64,000 nt of DNA from Streptomyces sp. LX-29. Its GTDB lineage: Bacteria; Actinomycetota; Actinomycetes; Streptomycetales; Streptomycetaceae. Every line of letters starts with the position of its first letter. Position 1 is the stretch's first letter. Positions 25,659 to 33,879 of this stretch are shown one piece after another. The notes under the pieces are model-generated. The model was not told the origin of the DNA and did not search any database. It saw only the letters and a program-made list of their open reading frames with translations. Position numbers and translations under genes: made by a program. The stretch lies in assembly GCF_029541745.1 (NCBI RefSeq), contig NZ_CP089746.1, positions 2,852,001 to 2,916,000 on the forward strand, in the 5' to 3' direction.

Positions 25659-27008
25659 TCACGCCGCCTTCAGGGCGGTGATCGCCCGGCCGCGCAGCGC
25701 CGTCCGCACCGGCAGCCCCGTCGCCAGCAGCGTCAGCAGCAGGGTCGCCCCGGCGACGGCCGATGTGAACGGCAGCGGCAGATACGGCCAGGGGGAGCCG
25801 AAGGCGGTGTGCAGCATGGGAGCCAGGGTGGCCAGGGCGACGGCGGCGCCGAGCACGAGCGCCGTGAGGGAGACCACGCACGCCTCCCAGGCGGCCATCG
25901 TCAGGGCCTGCCGGCGCAGGGTGCCCACCACCCGCAGCAGGGCGATCTCGCGGCGGCGGTCGAAGGAGATCATGGCCAGGGTGTTGGCGGCGGCGATGGC
26001 GGCGAAGCCCGCGTACAGCCCCGTGCCCGCGTAGTCGAGCCAGACCTCGCCGGGGGCGCCCGCGGAGCCGGTGTGGTGGGCGGCCGTGGTCCGCATGGCG
26101 ATCTTGGTGAGGCCGAAGGCGACGACCAGGGTGAGCGGGGTGAGCGCGGCGGCGAAGCGGCGGGGCTGGGAGCGCACGTTGAGGGCCGCGAGACGGGCGC
26201 TGCCGCCGAGCCGGCGGGCGGGAGCCGAGACCAGCCGGGCCGCGGGCGCCACCAGGCGCGGGCCCAGCAGCCCGACCCCGGCGCAGAACAGGAGCAGCAC
26301 CAGGAACGCGCCCTGGCTCGCCTTGTCCGCCGGTTGGCGCGCCAGCAGCACCGAGACCGCCACGCCGCCCAGGACCGTCAGCAGGCCCAGCGCGGACCGG
26401 AACCAGCCGAGCCCGGGGCGTCCGGCCGCCGCCTCGGCCGCGGCCCTGGCCGGGCGGAGCAGGGAGAAGCGCAGGGAGCCGAGCGCGGCGGCGAGGGTCG
26501 AGGTGACCACGGCGACGGCCAGGCACACCGGCAGGGCCGCCCAGTGGTACCGGAACGCCATCTCGGCCGGGATCAGGCCGTGGTCGCGCATCCCCTGGAA
26601 CCAGAGCCGCCCCAGTACCGCCCCGAGGCCACAGCCCGCGAGCGCCGCCGGCAGCGTGACCGCGAGCGCCTGGAGCACCACCGCGCGGCGGATCTGCCGG
26701 GGGCGGGCGCCGATCGCGCGGACGAGGGCGAACTCCCGGTGCTGCTGCGCCACGGCCGTGCCCATCGTCGACGCGAGCACGAATATCGACATATAGACAG
26801 AACCCACCAGGAGGACGGCCGCCATGTCCCGCACGCCGCTCTCCGTCACCTCCGCGCGGACGCCGGCCGGCAGCCCGTCCCCACTCGTCGCCGTGAGCAC
26901 CGTGGTGGAGGCGCCCACCACGGTCGCGGCGAACAGCGCCGCGACGGCGGTCCCGGCCAGCGCCGGTCGATGGCCGCGCAGGGCGGAGACGGTCAGTCCT
27001 GTGATCAT
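25659..27008 (-). CDS. FtsX-like permease of an ABC transporter
   Basis: 449 residues with about eight hydrophobic helices in two FtsX-type halves (roughly 15-35 plus 60-200, and 215-449). The two halves carry the typical cytosolic motif REFALVRAIGARPRQIRRAV and its partner REIALLRVVGTLRRQALTMA. Such proteins move lipids or lipoproteins, or transmit force across the membrane, driven by a separate MacB-type ATPase. No ATPase gene is adjacent, so the partner must be elsewhere or lost. The large external domain of full MacB/FtsX proteins is short here. ATG at 27008; the upstream 27009-27236 holds only a 7-bp hairpin at 27066-27083. Confidence 0.82.
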   Translation of the reverse strand: MITGLTVSALRGHRPALAGTAVAALFAATVVGASTTVLTATSGDGLPAGVRAEVTESGVRDMAAVLLVGSVYMSIFVLASTMGTAVAQQHREFALVRAIGARPRQIRRAVVLQALAVTLPAALAGCGLGAVLGRLWFQGMRDHGLIPAEMAFRYHWAALPVCLAVAVVTSTLAAALGSLRFSLLRPARAAAEAAAGRPGLGWFRSALGLLTVLGGVAVSVLLARQPADKASQGAFLVLLLFCAGVGLLGPRLVAPAARLVSAPARRLGGSARLAALNVRSQPRRFAAALTPLTLVVAFGLTKIAMRTTAAHHTGSAGAPGEVWLDYAGTGLYAGFAAIAAANTLAMISFDRRREIALLRVVGTLRRQALTMAAWEACVVSLTALVLGAAVALATLAPMLHTAFGSPWPYLPLPFTSAVAGATLLLTLLATGLPVRTALRGRAITALKAA

Positions 27009-27236
27009 TACTCAAGCCTGGTCGGGCGGCCGGGGGTTGGCCATGGAGCGAGCCCGTGCCTTCGAGGTGGGGTTGTCCCCACCCCGAGGGCCGGACGGGC
27101 AGCCCGGAGGCGAAGCGGGGACCCCGCTCCGGGGCGGCCCGCGCCACCGCCGTGGCGACGCGAGCGGCTGACCGGCCGTCAGGCGCACGCCGTCGGCGTG
27201 ACGAAGATCGCGTCGCGGGGCGGCTCCGGCCGGCGC

Positions 27237-27242
27237 TAGCGT
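27237..27242 (+). promoter_or_regulatory. Leaderless -10 element before the leader ORF
   Basis: TAGCGT ends 6 nt before the ATG at 27249, predicting that transcription begins at that ATG. Confidence 0.5.
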
Positions 27243-27248
27243 CGCCCC

Positions 27249-27317
27249 ATGCCCACACCCGACACCGCCCCCCGCCTGCTCGTCCCGGTCGCCCTCCGTC
27301 GCATATCCCGGCGGTGA
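27249..27317 (+). CDS. Putative 22-residue leader ORF coupled to the EamA transporter
   Basis: A short ORF opens with ATG at 27249, exactly where a leaderless transcript from TAGCGT would start, and ends in TGA at 27315-27317. Its stop overlaps the GTG start of the transporter as GTGA. The transporter start has no Shine-Dalgarno, which termination-reinitiation coupling would explain. The peptide begins MPTPDTAPRLLVPV and ends in a basic RRISRR. No known attenuator motif is seen. It could instead just mark a mis-assigned transporter start. Confidence 0.4.
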   Translation: MPTPDTAPRLLVPVALRRISRR

Positions 27318-28165
27318 CCCCGCTCGTCGCGGCGGTGGTCCTGGTCGCCGCCGTCACCCACGCCTCGTGGAACGCCATCGCCCACGGCATCAAGGACCAG
27401 TTGCTCGCCTTCACCCTGGTGAGCGGCGGCGGTGCGCTGTGCGGGCTGGCCCTGATCCCCTTCGTGCCGGTGCCGGACGGCGGCGCCTGGCCGTATCTGA
27501 TCGCCTCCGCGGTGCTGCACGTCGTCTACTACGTGCTGTTGATGCGCTCCTTCCGACTGGGCGACTTCGGCCAGATGTATCCGATCGCGCGCGGCACCGC
27601 GCCGCTGGTCGTCACCGTCCTCGCCGCCGTCTTCGCGGGCGAGCGGCCCGACGGCTGGCAGACGGCCGGGGTCGCCGTCGCCTCCGCGGGGCTGGTGGGC
27701 GTCGCCCTGTGGGGCATCCGCGGCTCGGGTGCGCGCCCGCACTGGCCCGCGCTGACCGCCGCCGTCGCCACGGGGCTGTCGATCGCCGGCTACACCGTCG
27801 TCGACGGGCTCGGCGTCCGCGCCTCCGGCAGCTCGATCGGCTACATCGCCTGGCTGATGGCCCTGGAGGGCCTCGCGGTGCCCGCCTACGCCCTGGCCGT
27901 ACGGCGCGGGGCGCTGCCGCGCCAACTGCGCCCGTTCGCCCGGCGCGGGCTGCTGGGCGGTGCGCTCTCGGTCTTCGCGTACTCCCTGGTGCTGTGGGCT
28001 CAGACGCGCGCCCCGCTCGCCCCGATCGCCGCGCTGCGCGAGTCCTCGATCATCGTGGGGGCGGCGATCGGCACGGTCCTCTTCAAGGAGCGCTTCGGCG
28101 GACCGAGGATGGTCGCCGCCGGCCTGCTGGTGGTCGGCATCGGCCTCATGCTGCACGCCGGCTGA
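27314..28165 (+). CDS. EamA family (DMT superfamily) transporter
   Basis: 283 residues, ten hydrophobic helices in two EamA repeats (about 1-135 and 145-283). Seen: THASWNAIAHGIKDQLLAFTL at the first repeat, RLGDFGQMYPIARGTAPLVV, and in the second repeat TRAPLAPIAALRESSIIVGAAIG with the terminal FKERFG. Members export amino acids or metabolites, or take up sugars; the substrate cannot be read here. The GTG at 27314 is preceded by no ribosome site but overlaps a short leader ORF. Confidence 0.85.
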   Translation: MTPLVAAVVLVAAVTHASWNAIAHGIKDQLLAFTLVSGGGALCGLALIPFVPVPDGGAWPYLIASAVLHVVYYVLLMRSFRLGDFGQMYPIARGTAPLVVTVLAAVFAGERPDGWQTAGVAVASAGLVGVALWGIRGSGARPHWPALTAAVATGLSIAGYTVVDGLGVRASGSSIGYIAWLMALEGLAVPAYALAVRRGALPRQLRPFARRGLLGGALSVFAYSLVLWAQTRAPLAPIAALRESSIIVGAAIGTVLFKERFGGPRMVAAGLLVVGIGLMLHAG

Positions 28166-28183
28166 CGCGGGTCGGCCGGCGTG
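28154..28183. terminator. Hairpin overlapping the EamA gene stop
   Basis: CACGCCGGC (28154-28162) pairs with GCCGGCGTG (28175-28183), a 9-bp stem spanning the stop codon. It lies between convergent genes. Confidence 0.5.
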
Positions 28184-28229
28184 CGGTGGTGGGGGATGAA
28201 GGTGGCGTGGACAGGGGAGCCCGGGCGGC

Positions 28230-28502
28230 TCAGACCTTCAGCCGCTGCACGTGCTCGTGCGTGTGCTCCTCGATGTCCTTGACCGCCGCGTGGAGCAGTT
28301 GGTGCGACAGGTCCGAGAGCGCCCGCGCGGCCGCGAGCTCGTCCCCGATCGCGGGCACGTTCTCGTCGGCCGGGTTGGTGCGCGCCTGTCCCTCGCCGAC
28401 CAGCGCCCCGGCGCCTTCCTTCCCGGTCAGCCGAGCCTCGCACATGGTCACACGGTCCATGGAGGTGATGCTCAGCTGCACATTCCAGTTCTTGCCCATC
28501 AT
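28230..28502 (-). CDS. DUF1876 small protein
   Basis: 90 residues: GKNWNVQLSITSMDRVTMCEARL, a Gly/Ala-rich middle with RTNPADENVPAIGDELAAARAL, and a His/Glu-rich C-terminal helix (LLHAAVKDIEEHTHEHV). This matches the DUF1876 family of small alpha/beta proteins (dsRBD-like fold) with unknown role. An AGGAGG is 6 nt before the ATG at 28502, and a second AGGAGG lies 10 nt further up. ATG at 28499 is the other possible start. It lies downstream of the MFS gene on the same strand with a 119-nt gap. Confidence 0.82.
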   Translation of the reverse strand: MMGKNWNVQLSITSMDRVTMCEARLTGKEGAGALVGEGQARTNPADENVPAIGDELAAARALSDLSHQLLHAAVKDIEEHTHEHVQRLKV

Positions 28503-28621
28503 GGTCCGCCTCCTCTCGCCTCCTTTCATGGTCGCGCCGCCGGCCCCGGGCGGCGACTCGTGCCGGGGCGGGACACGGGCCGCGGGCGCCGCCCCGGGCG
28601 GGCGCGCGGCGGGCGCGGATC

Positions 28622-30658
28622 TCAGACCGCCATCCGCTCCTGCCGGGACTCGCTCTCCTCCAGCAGCCGGGCGGCGATGTGGTCCAGCGCGCGGTCCAGG
28701 AGGACACGATCGGCGGGATCGCCGGCGTCCCAGTCCTCCAGGTGCTCGTCGAGCCAGCCGCGCCAGGAGGCGCTGAGCCGCCGGATCTCGGCACGGCCGG
28801 CGAGGGTGAGGGCGAGCCGGCCGTCTCCGGAGAGCCGCGCGTAGCGGCCGGCGACGAGCCGGTCGAAGGCGGGCCGCAGCACCTCCGGCGGCATCCGGTG
28901 CGCGGCGGCCACCTCGCCGAGCCGGGCCTCCCCGCGCAGATGCTCCCGCCAGTGGATCTGGCCCAACGCCCATGCCTCGGCCGGGCCCAGCGGGGAGCCG
29001 GAGCGGGCCAGCAGCTGACGGCTGACGGGCTCCTCGGCGTGGCGCAGCACGTTGGCCACCGCGCGCTCCAGCTGCCGTTCGGCGTCGGATGTGTCCGGGG
29101 CGGAGAAGCCCTCGCCCAGGTCGACGGCGCCCGCGCGGGCGCTGTCGCGCAGCGGGACCTCCTTGAGGAACCAGGCGATGACGAAGCCGGCGGCCGCGAC
29201 GGGCACCACCCACTGGAAGACGTAGCCGATGGTTTCCGCGTACGCCTCCACGACGGGTCGCCCCTGGTCCGGCGGCAGGGCGGTGAGCGCCTGCGGGTCC
29301 CGGACCGCGGCCGGCGGCACGTCGGGGGACTCGGCGAGCGCCGCGCGGAGCTCGGGTTCGAGCCGACCGCTGTAGAGGGTGCCGAAGACCGCGGTGCCGA
29401 AGGAGCTGCCGAGGGTGCGGAAGAAGGTCACGCCGGAGGTGGCGGTGCCCAGCTCGTGGTACGGGACGGTGTTCTGCACCGCGATCGTGAGCACCTGCAT
29501 GGCCAGCCCGATGCCGGCACCCAGCACGAACATGTACAGCGACTCCAGCCGGACCCCGGTGTCCGGGCCCATGGTCGCCATGAGGTACAGCCCCAGCGCC
29601 ATCACGGCGGTGCCCGAGATCGGGAACAGCCGGTAGCGGCCGGTGCGGCTGATGACGACGCCGGAGAGCACGGAGGTGCCCAGCAGGCCGACGATCAGCG
29701 GCAGGGTGCGGACGCCCGACTCGGTGGCGGAGACCCCGTCGACGAACTGGAGGTACGTCGGCAGGTAGGTGAGCGCGCCCAGCAACGAGAAGCCGACGAT
29801 GAAGCTGAGCAGCGAGCAGACCGTGAAGACGGGGTTGCGGAACAGGCGCATCGGCAGCATCGGCTCCCGCGCCCGCAGCTCGACCAGGACGAAGGCGGTC
29901 AGCAGCACCGCGGAGCCGGCGAAGAGACCGACGACCTCCGCCGAGCCCCAGGGGTACCGGGTGCCGCCCCATTCCAGCCCGAGCACCAGCCCGGACGAGC
30001 CCAGCGCCACCAGCACGATCCCCAGGTAGTCGATGACCGGGCGGACCGCGGCCCGGACGACGGGGATCTGCCGTGCCGCCATGGCGATCATGACGATGGC
30101 GACCGGGACGTTGACGTAGAAGCACCACCGCCAGGAGGCGTGGTCGGTGAAGACGCCGCCCAGGGTGGGGCCGACGACGGTGGTCACGCCGAAGACCGCG
30201 CCGAGCGCGCCCTGGTACTTGCCGCGCTGCCGCAGCGGGATCACGTCCGCGATCAGCGCCATGGCGGTGACCATCAGCCCGCCGCCGCCGGCGCCCTGTA
30301 CGGCGCGGGCGACGATCAGCAGCAGCATGCTGTTGGCGGCGCCGGCCAGGATCGAGCCCGCGATGAAGACGACGGCGCTGATCTGGAAGACGACCTTGCG
30401 GCCGAAGAGGTCGCCGAACTTCCCCACCAGCACGCTGGAGACGGTCTCGGCGAGCAGATAGGCGGTCACCACCCAGGCCATGTGCCCGCCGCCGCCCAGG
30501 TCCGCCACGATCGTCGGCAGCGCCGTGGAGACGATCGTCTGGTCGAGCGCGGCCAGCAGCATGCCGAGCACGACGGTGACGAAGACCAGGTTGGTGTGGC
30601 GGCGGTCGAGGGCGGGCGGGGCCGGGGCGGCGGAGGGCTCCTCGGTGGCCGTGGTCAT
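28622..30658 (-). CDS. 14-TM MFS drug exporter (DHA2) fused to a C-terminal MarR-like domain
   Basis: 678 residues. The first about 510 residues form an EmrB/QacA-type proton antiporter: motif D1 LAALDQTIVSTALPTI, motif A GKFGDLFGRK, motif C region LGAVFGVTTVVGPTLGGVF, and 14 helices. From about residue 535 a soluble helical domain follows (AERQLERAVANVLRHAEEPVSRQLLARSG to the end). It contains a winged-helix-like stretch (LGEVAAAHRMPPEVLRPAFDRLVAGRYARLSGDGRLALT) like MarR. Some Streptomyces MDR transporters share this layout. The tail may sense drug or regulate gating or expression. ATG at 30658 has GGAGGT 10 nt upstream. Divergent from the metal transporter. Confidence 0.88.
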   Translation of the reverse strand: MTTATEEPSAAPAPPALDRRHTNLVFVTVVLGMLLAALDQTIVSTALPTIVADLGGGGHMAWVVTAYLLAETVSSVLVGKFGDLFGRKVVFQISAVVFIAGSILAGAANSMLLLIVARAVQGAGGGGLMVTAMALIADVIPLRQRGKYQGALGAVFGVTTVVGPTLGGVFTDHASWRWCFYVNVPVAIVMIAMAARQIPVVRAAVRPVIDYLGIVLVALGSSGLVLGLEWGGTRYPWGSAEVVGLFAGSAVLLTAFVLVELRAREPMLPMRLFRNPVFTVCSLLSFIVGFSLLGALTYLPTYLQFVDGVSATESGVRTLPLIVGLLGTSVLSGVVISRTGRYRLFPISGTAVMALGLYLMATMGPDTGVRLESLYMFVLGAGIGLAMQVLTIAVQNTVPYHELGTATSGVTFFRTLGSSFGTAVFGTLYSGRLEPELRAALAESPDVPPAAVRDPQALTALPPDQGRPVVEAYAETIGYVFQWVVPVAAAGFVIAWFLKEVPLRDSARAGAVDLGEGFSAPDTSDAERQLERAVANVLRHAEEPVSRQLLARSGSPLGPAEAWALGQIHWREHLRGEARLGEVAAAHRMPPEVLRPAFDRLVAGRYARLSGDGRLALTLAGRAEIRRLSASWRGWLDEHLEDWDAGDPADRVLLDRALDHIAARLLEESESRQERMAV

Positions 30659-30806
30659 GGAACGTCGCACCTCCCGACGCCCCCGAGGCGGACTGCTCCC
30701 CTCAGCATTCGGCGAAATGTCCCCCACTGCCACTTGTGGACCCGCGCGCGGCGAGGTCGGGGTCGCACCGGTGTGCGCCGAGCACCGTTACGCGAGGTGG
30801 GCGCTC

Positions 30807-30836
30807 TTGCAAACGCTTTGCAGCTGAGCCCATTAT
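30807..30836 (+). promoter_or_regulatory. Promoter of the Ni/Co transporter operon with Nur-box-like operator
   Basis: TTGCAA (30807-30812) and CATTAT (30831-30836), 18 bp apart, form a good promoter. The -35 and spacer coincide with TTGCAA-N5-TTGCAG (30807-30823), which matches 11 of 12 fixed positions of the Streptomyces Nur box as I recall it (tTGCaa-N5-ttGCAA). Within it TGCAAA-CGC-TTTGCA is a perfect inverted repeat. Nur is the nickel-responsive Fur-family repressor of nickel uptake. Confidence 0.62.
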
Positions 30837-30895
30837 CGAACGGATTCAGCCAGCCCGGCTGCTTACCGCCCCCTCCACCCCCGAGCGGAGCCCCC

Positions 30896-32188
30896 ATGCA
30901 CGTCCCCGACGGATTCATCGGCGCCCCGGTGTCGGTGGCGACCGGCGCGGTCGCCACCGCGGCCGTCGCGGTCTGCCTGCGCGGCGCCCGCCGCGAGCTG
31001 GACGAGCGCACCGCCCCGCTGGCCGGACTGGTCGCCGCCTTCGTCTTCGCCGTGCAGATGCTGAACTTCCCGGTCGCCGCGGGCACCAGCGGCCATCTGC
31101 TGGGCGGGGCCCTCGCCGCGATACTCGTCGGCCCCTACACAGGGGTGCTGTGCCTGTCCATGGTGCTGCTCATGCAGGGCGTGCTGTTCGCAGACGGCGG
31201 CCTGACGGCGCTGGGCGTCAACATCACCGACATGGGCGTGGTCACCGTCCTCGTGGCCTTCGCGCTCTTCCACGGTCTGCTGCGGATCCTGCCGCGCACC
31301 CGGCGCGGGGTGACCGTCGCGTCGTTCGTCGCCGCCCTGGTCTCCGTCCCGGCCGCCGCCATCGCCTTCACCGGCCTGTACGCCCTCGGCGGCACCACCG
31401 ACGTCGCCATCGGCAAGGTCTTCACCGCCATGGTCGGCGTCCACCTGCTCATCGGCATCGGCGAGGCCGCCATCACCGCCCTCACGGTGGGCGCCGTCGT
31501 CGCCGTCCGCCCCGATCTCGTCCACGGCGCGCGCGGCCTGGAGCGGCGGCTCGAACTGCGGGTCTCGCCCCTGACCCCGGCGACGCCCCGGAGCGCGGAG
31601 CCGACCGCGCGGAGCGCCGGGCCGACCGTCCCGACCGCGACCGCGCGCCCGGAGGGTGTCCCCGCCCAGGCGGGCGCCCCCGCCGCGGCGGAGGGCGTCC
31701 CGGCCCAGGCCGGGCGTCCGGACGGCGCCTCGGACGGCGCCCACCCCGCCGCGGCGCCCGCCGCGAGCGGGTCCGCGGACGCCTCCCGTACGGATCCGGC
31801 GGCGTCGCCCGCGCGAGCCGCGGCGCCTGCCACCGGCGCCGCCCCCGCCCCGCGCGGGACGCGGCGGGTGTGGCTGGCCGGCGTGGCCGCGGCGCTCCTC
31901 TGCGCCGGCGTGGTCAGCTTCTACGCGTCCAGCAGCCCGGACGGGCTGGAGAAGGTGGCGCAGGACCACGGCATCGACGCGAAGACCGAGGAGCACGCGG
32001 CGAAGGACTCGCCGCTGGCCGACTACGGGGTCGAGGACGTCTCCGACGCCCGGCTCTCCGGCGGTCTGGCCGGGGTGATCGGCGTGGGGACGACGCTCGC
32101 CGTGGGCTCGGGGGTCTTCATCGTGGTGCGCCGCCGCAAGGGCGAGGCCGCCGCCCCGCGTCCCGAGCGCGAGACCGAGGCGGTCTGA
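30896..32188 (+). CDS. nikMN: Nickel/cobalt ECF transporter substrate-binding subunit, NikM/CbiM fused to NikN/PDGLE domain
   Basis: 430 residues. The N-terminal CbiM/NikM S-component (about 1-215) starts MHVPDGFIG; the second-residue His is the known metal ligand, with another His in GTSGHLLGG. A low-complexity Ala/Pro linker (about 222-320, including two EGVPAQAG repeats) joins a C-terminal PDGLE domain (SSPDGLEKVAQDHGID, then ADYGV) with two more helices, equivalent to NikN. CGGAG is 5 nt before the ATG. It heads an operon with nikQ and nikO. The Nur-like site suggests nickel rather than cobalt uptake. Confidence 0.9.
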   Translation: MHVPDGFIGAPVSVATGAVATAAVAVCLRGARRELDERTAPLAGLVAAFVFAVQMLNFPVAAGTSGHLLGGALAAILVGPYTGVLCLSMVLLMQGVLFADGGLTALGVNITDMGVVTVLVAFALFHGLLRILPRTRRGVTVASFVAALVSVPAAAIAFTGLYALGGTTDVAIGKVFTAMVGVHLLIGIGEAAITALTVGAVVAVRPDLVHGARGLERRLELRVSPLTPATPRSAEPTARSAGPTVPTATARPEGVPAQAGAPAAAEGVPAQAGRPDGASDGAHPAAAPAASGSADASRTDPAASPARAAAPATGAAPAPRGTRRVWLAGVAAALLCAGVVSFYASSSPDGLEKVAQDHGIDAKTEEHAAKDSPLADYGVEDVSDARLSGGLAGVIGVGTTLAVGSGVFIVVRRRKGEAAAPRPERETEAV

Positions 32189-32189
32189 C

Positions 32190-32963
32190 ATGGGTGCGGG
32201 CCATGCCCACCGCCTGTACCGGGCGGGTGACTCGCCGGTGCACGCGCTGCCCCCGCAGTGCAAGATCGCGGCGGTCCTCTGCTTCGTCCTCGTCGTGGTC
32301 TCCACCCCGCGCACGGCGCTGTGGGCGTTCGCGCTGTACGCGGCCGCGCTGGCCGCCGTCGCCGCCCTGGCCCGGGTCCCGGCGGGGCTGGTGCTGCGCC
32401 GGATGCTGATCGAGGTGCCGTTCGTGGCGTTCGCCGTGCTCCTGCCGTTCGTCGCCGAGGGGCCCCGGGTGGAGGTGCTGGGGCTGTCGCTCAGCGAGTC
32501 GGGGCTGTGGGGCGCCTGGAACGTCCTGGCCAAGGGCACCCTGGGCGTCGCAGCCTCCGTGCTGCTCGCCGCCACCACCGAACTGCGGGCGCTGCTGCTC
32601 GGCCTCCAGCGGCTGCGGATGCCCCCGCTGCTGGTTCAGATCGCGTCGTTCATGATCCGCTACGGGGACGTCGTCACCGACGAGATGCGCCGGATGCGCA
32701 TCGCGCGGGAGTCGCGTGGCTTCCAGGCATCCGGAGTCCGCCACTGGGGGGTGCTCGCGAAGTCCGCCGGCGCGCTGTTCATCCGCTCCTACGAGCGCGG
32801 GGAGCGGGTCCATCTGGCGATGGTCAGCCGGGGCTACACCGGCACCATGCCGGTGATCGACGAGGTGACGGCGACCCGCGCCCAGTGGGTGTGCGCCGCC
32901 GCCCTCCCGCTGGCCGCGCTGGCCGTGGGCGTCCCCGCGTGGGCGCTCGAAGGGGGTGGCTGA
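32190..32963 (+). CDS. nikQ: ECF transporter transmembrane T component, CbiQ/NikQ
   Basis: 257 residues with about five membrane helices. The two coupling-helix signatures of T components are present: ARESRGF (about 172) and AMVSRGYTG (about 210), which contact the ATPase. It starts 1 nt after the nikMN stop. It links the S component to the ATPase subunits. A 24-codon mini ORF and then the ATPase gene follow. Confidence 0.92.
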   Translation: MGAGHAHRLYRAGDSPVHALPPQCKIAAVLCFVLVVVSTPRTALWAFALYAAALAAVAALARVPAGLVLRRMLIEVPFVAFAVLLPFVAEGPRVEVLGLSLSESGLWGAWNVLAKGTLGVAASVLLAATTELRALLLGLQRLRMPPLLVQIASFMIRYGDVVTDEMRRMRIARESRGFQASGVRHWGVLAKSAGALFIRSYERGERVHLAMVSRGYTGTMPVIDEVTATRAQWVCAAALPLAALAVGVPAWALEGGG

Positions 32964-32965
32964 CG

Positions 32966-33040
32966 ATGGGCGAGCACCGCGCCCCCGACCCTGACCCGGC
33001 GGCCGACGCCGCGCCCCACGCCGATCGGATGGACCCGTAG
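32966..33040 (+). CDS. 24-residue acidic/His mini ORF between nikQ and nikO
   Basis: ATG at 32966 (after a GGGGGTGG stretch) opens a 24-codon frame ending in TAG at 33038-33040, which directly abuts the ATG of the ATPase gene and is in the same frame. The peptide is rich in Asp, His, Ala and Pro (starts MGEHRAPDPDP). It may be an intergenic relic of an N-terminal extension cut off by the TAG, or a coupling leader. Function is not claimed. Confidence 0.3.
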   Translation: MGEHRAPDPDPAADAAPHADRMDP

Positions 33041-33811
33041 ATGACCGCCCCGTCCCCCGCCTCCCTCGCCTCTCTCGAGGTGTCCGGCCTCGCCTACGCC
33101 TACCCCGACGGCCACCAGGCCCTGTTCGGCGTGGACCTCACCCTCGCGCGCGGAGAGCGCGTCGCCCTGCTCGGCCCCAACGGCGCCGGGAAGACCACCC
33201 TCGTCCTGCATCTGAACGGCATCCTGAGCGGCGGCACGGGCACCGTGACGGTGGCCGGGCTCCCGGTCGACAAGCGGCATCTGGCGGAGATCCGGCGCCG
33301 GGTCGGCATCGTCTTCCAGGACCCGGACGACCAGCTGTTCATGCCCACGGTGCGCGAGGACGTCGCCTTCGGCCCGGCGGCGGCCGGGATCCGGGGCGCG
33401 GAGCTGGCGGATCGGGTCACCGGCGCGCTGGAGCGGGTCGGCATGTCGGAGTTCGCCGACCGACCGCCGCACCACCTCTCCTTCGGCCAGCGGCGCCGGG
33501 TGGCGGTGGCCACGGTGCTGGCCATGGAGCCGGAGATCCTGGTCCTGGACGAGCCGTCCTCCAACCTCGACCCGGCCTCACGCCGCGAACTCGCCGATAT
33601 CCTGCGCTCGCTGGAGGTCACGGTGCTGATGGTCACCCACGACCTGCCGTACGCGCTGGAGCTGTGCCCCCGCTCGGTGGTGCTCAGCGAGGGGGTCATC
33701 GTGGCCGACGGCGCCACCCGCGACCTGCTCTGCGACGAGGAGCTGATGCGCCGGCACCGGCTGGAGCTGCCGTTCGGCTTCGATCCGCGCTCGGTACCCG
33801 CCCCGGCATAA
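33041..33811 (+). CDS. nikO: ECF transporter ATPase, CbiO/NikO
   Basis: 256 residues, one ABC domain that powers metal uptake. Seen: Walker A GPNGAGKTT (about 46), Q-loop VFQDPDDQLF (the DPDDQ form is typical of ECF/CbiO ATPases), signature LSFGQRRRVAVA, Walker B ILVLDEPSSNLDP and the switch His in MVTHD. The start follows the TAG of the mini ORF directly, with GGATGGA upstream. Only one ATPase gene is present, so it probably forms a homodimer in the complex. Confidence 0.94.
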   Translation: MTAPSPASLASLEVSGLAYAYPDGHQALFGVDLTLARGERVALLGPNGAGKTTLVLHLNGILSGGTGTVTVAGLPVDKRHLAEIRRRVGIVFQDPDDQLFMPTVREDVAFGPAAAGIRGAELADRVTGALERVGMSEFADRPPHHLSFGQRRRVAVATVLAMEPEILVLDEPSSNLDPASRRELADILRSLEVTVLMVTHDLPYALELCPRSVVLSEGVIVADGATRDLLCDEELMRRHRLELPFGFDPRSVPAPA

Positions 33812-33879
33812 GCACTCCCGCGCGGGCGTTGCACCATGGCAGCACACACGTCAGGCACAGCAGGTAGGAGTACGCATCA

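Noticed and set aside
30719..30735. A GCCACTTG stretch upstream of nikMN, considered as part of a cobalamin riboswitch
   Set aside because: No other conserved box or long paired region fits, and the predicted transcription start near 30843 lies downstream, leaving a leader of about 50 nt that is too short for a cobalamin riboswitch.
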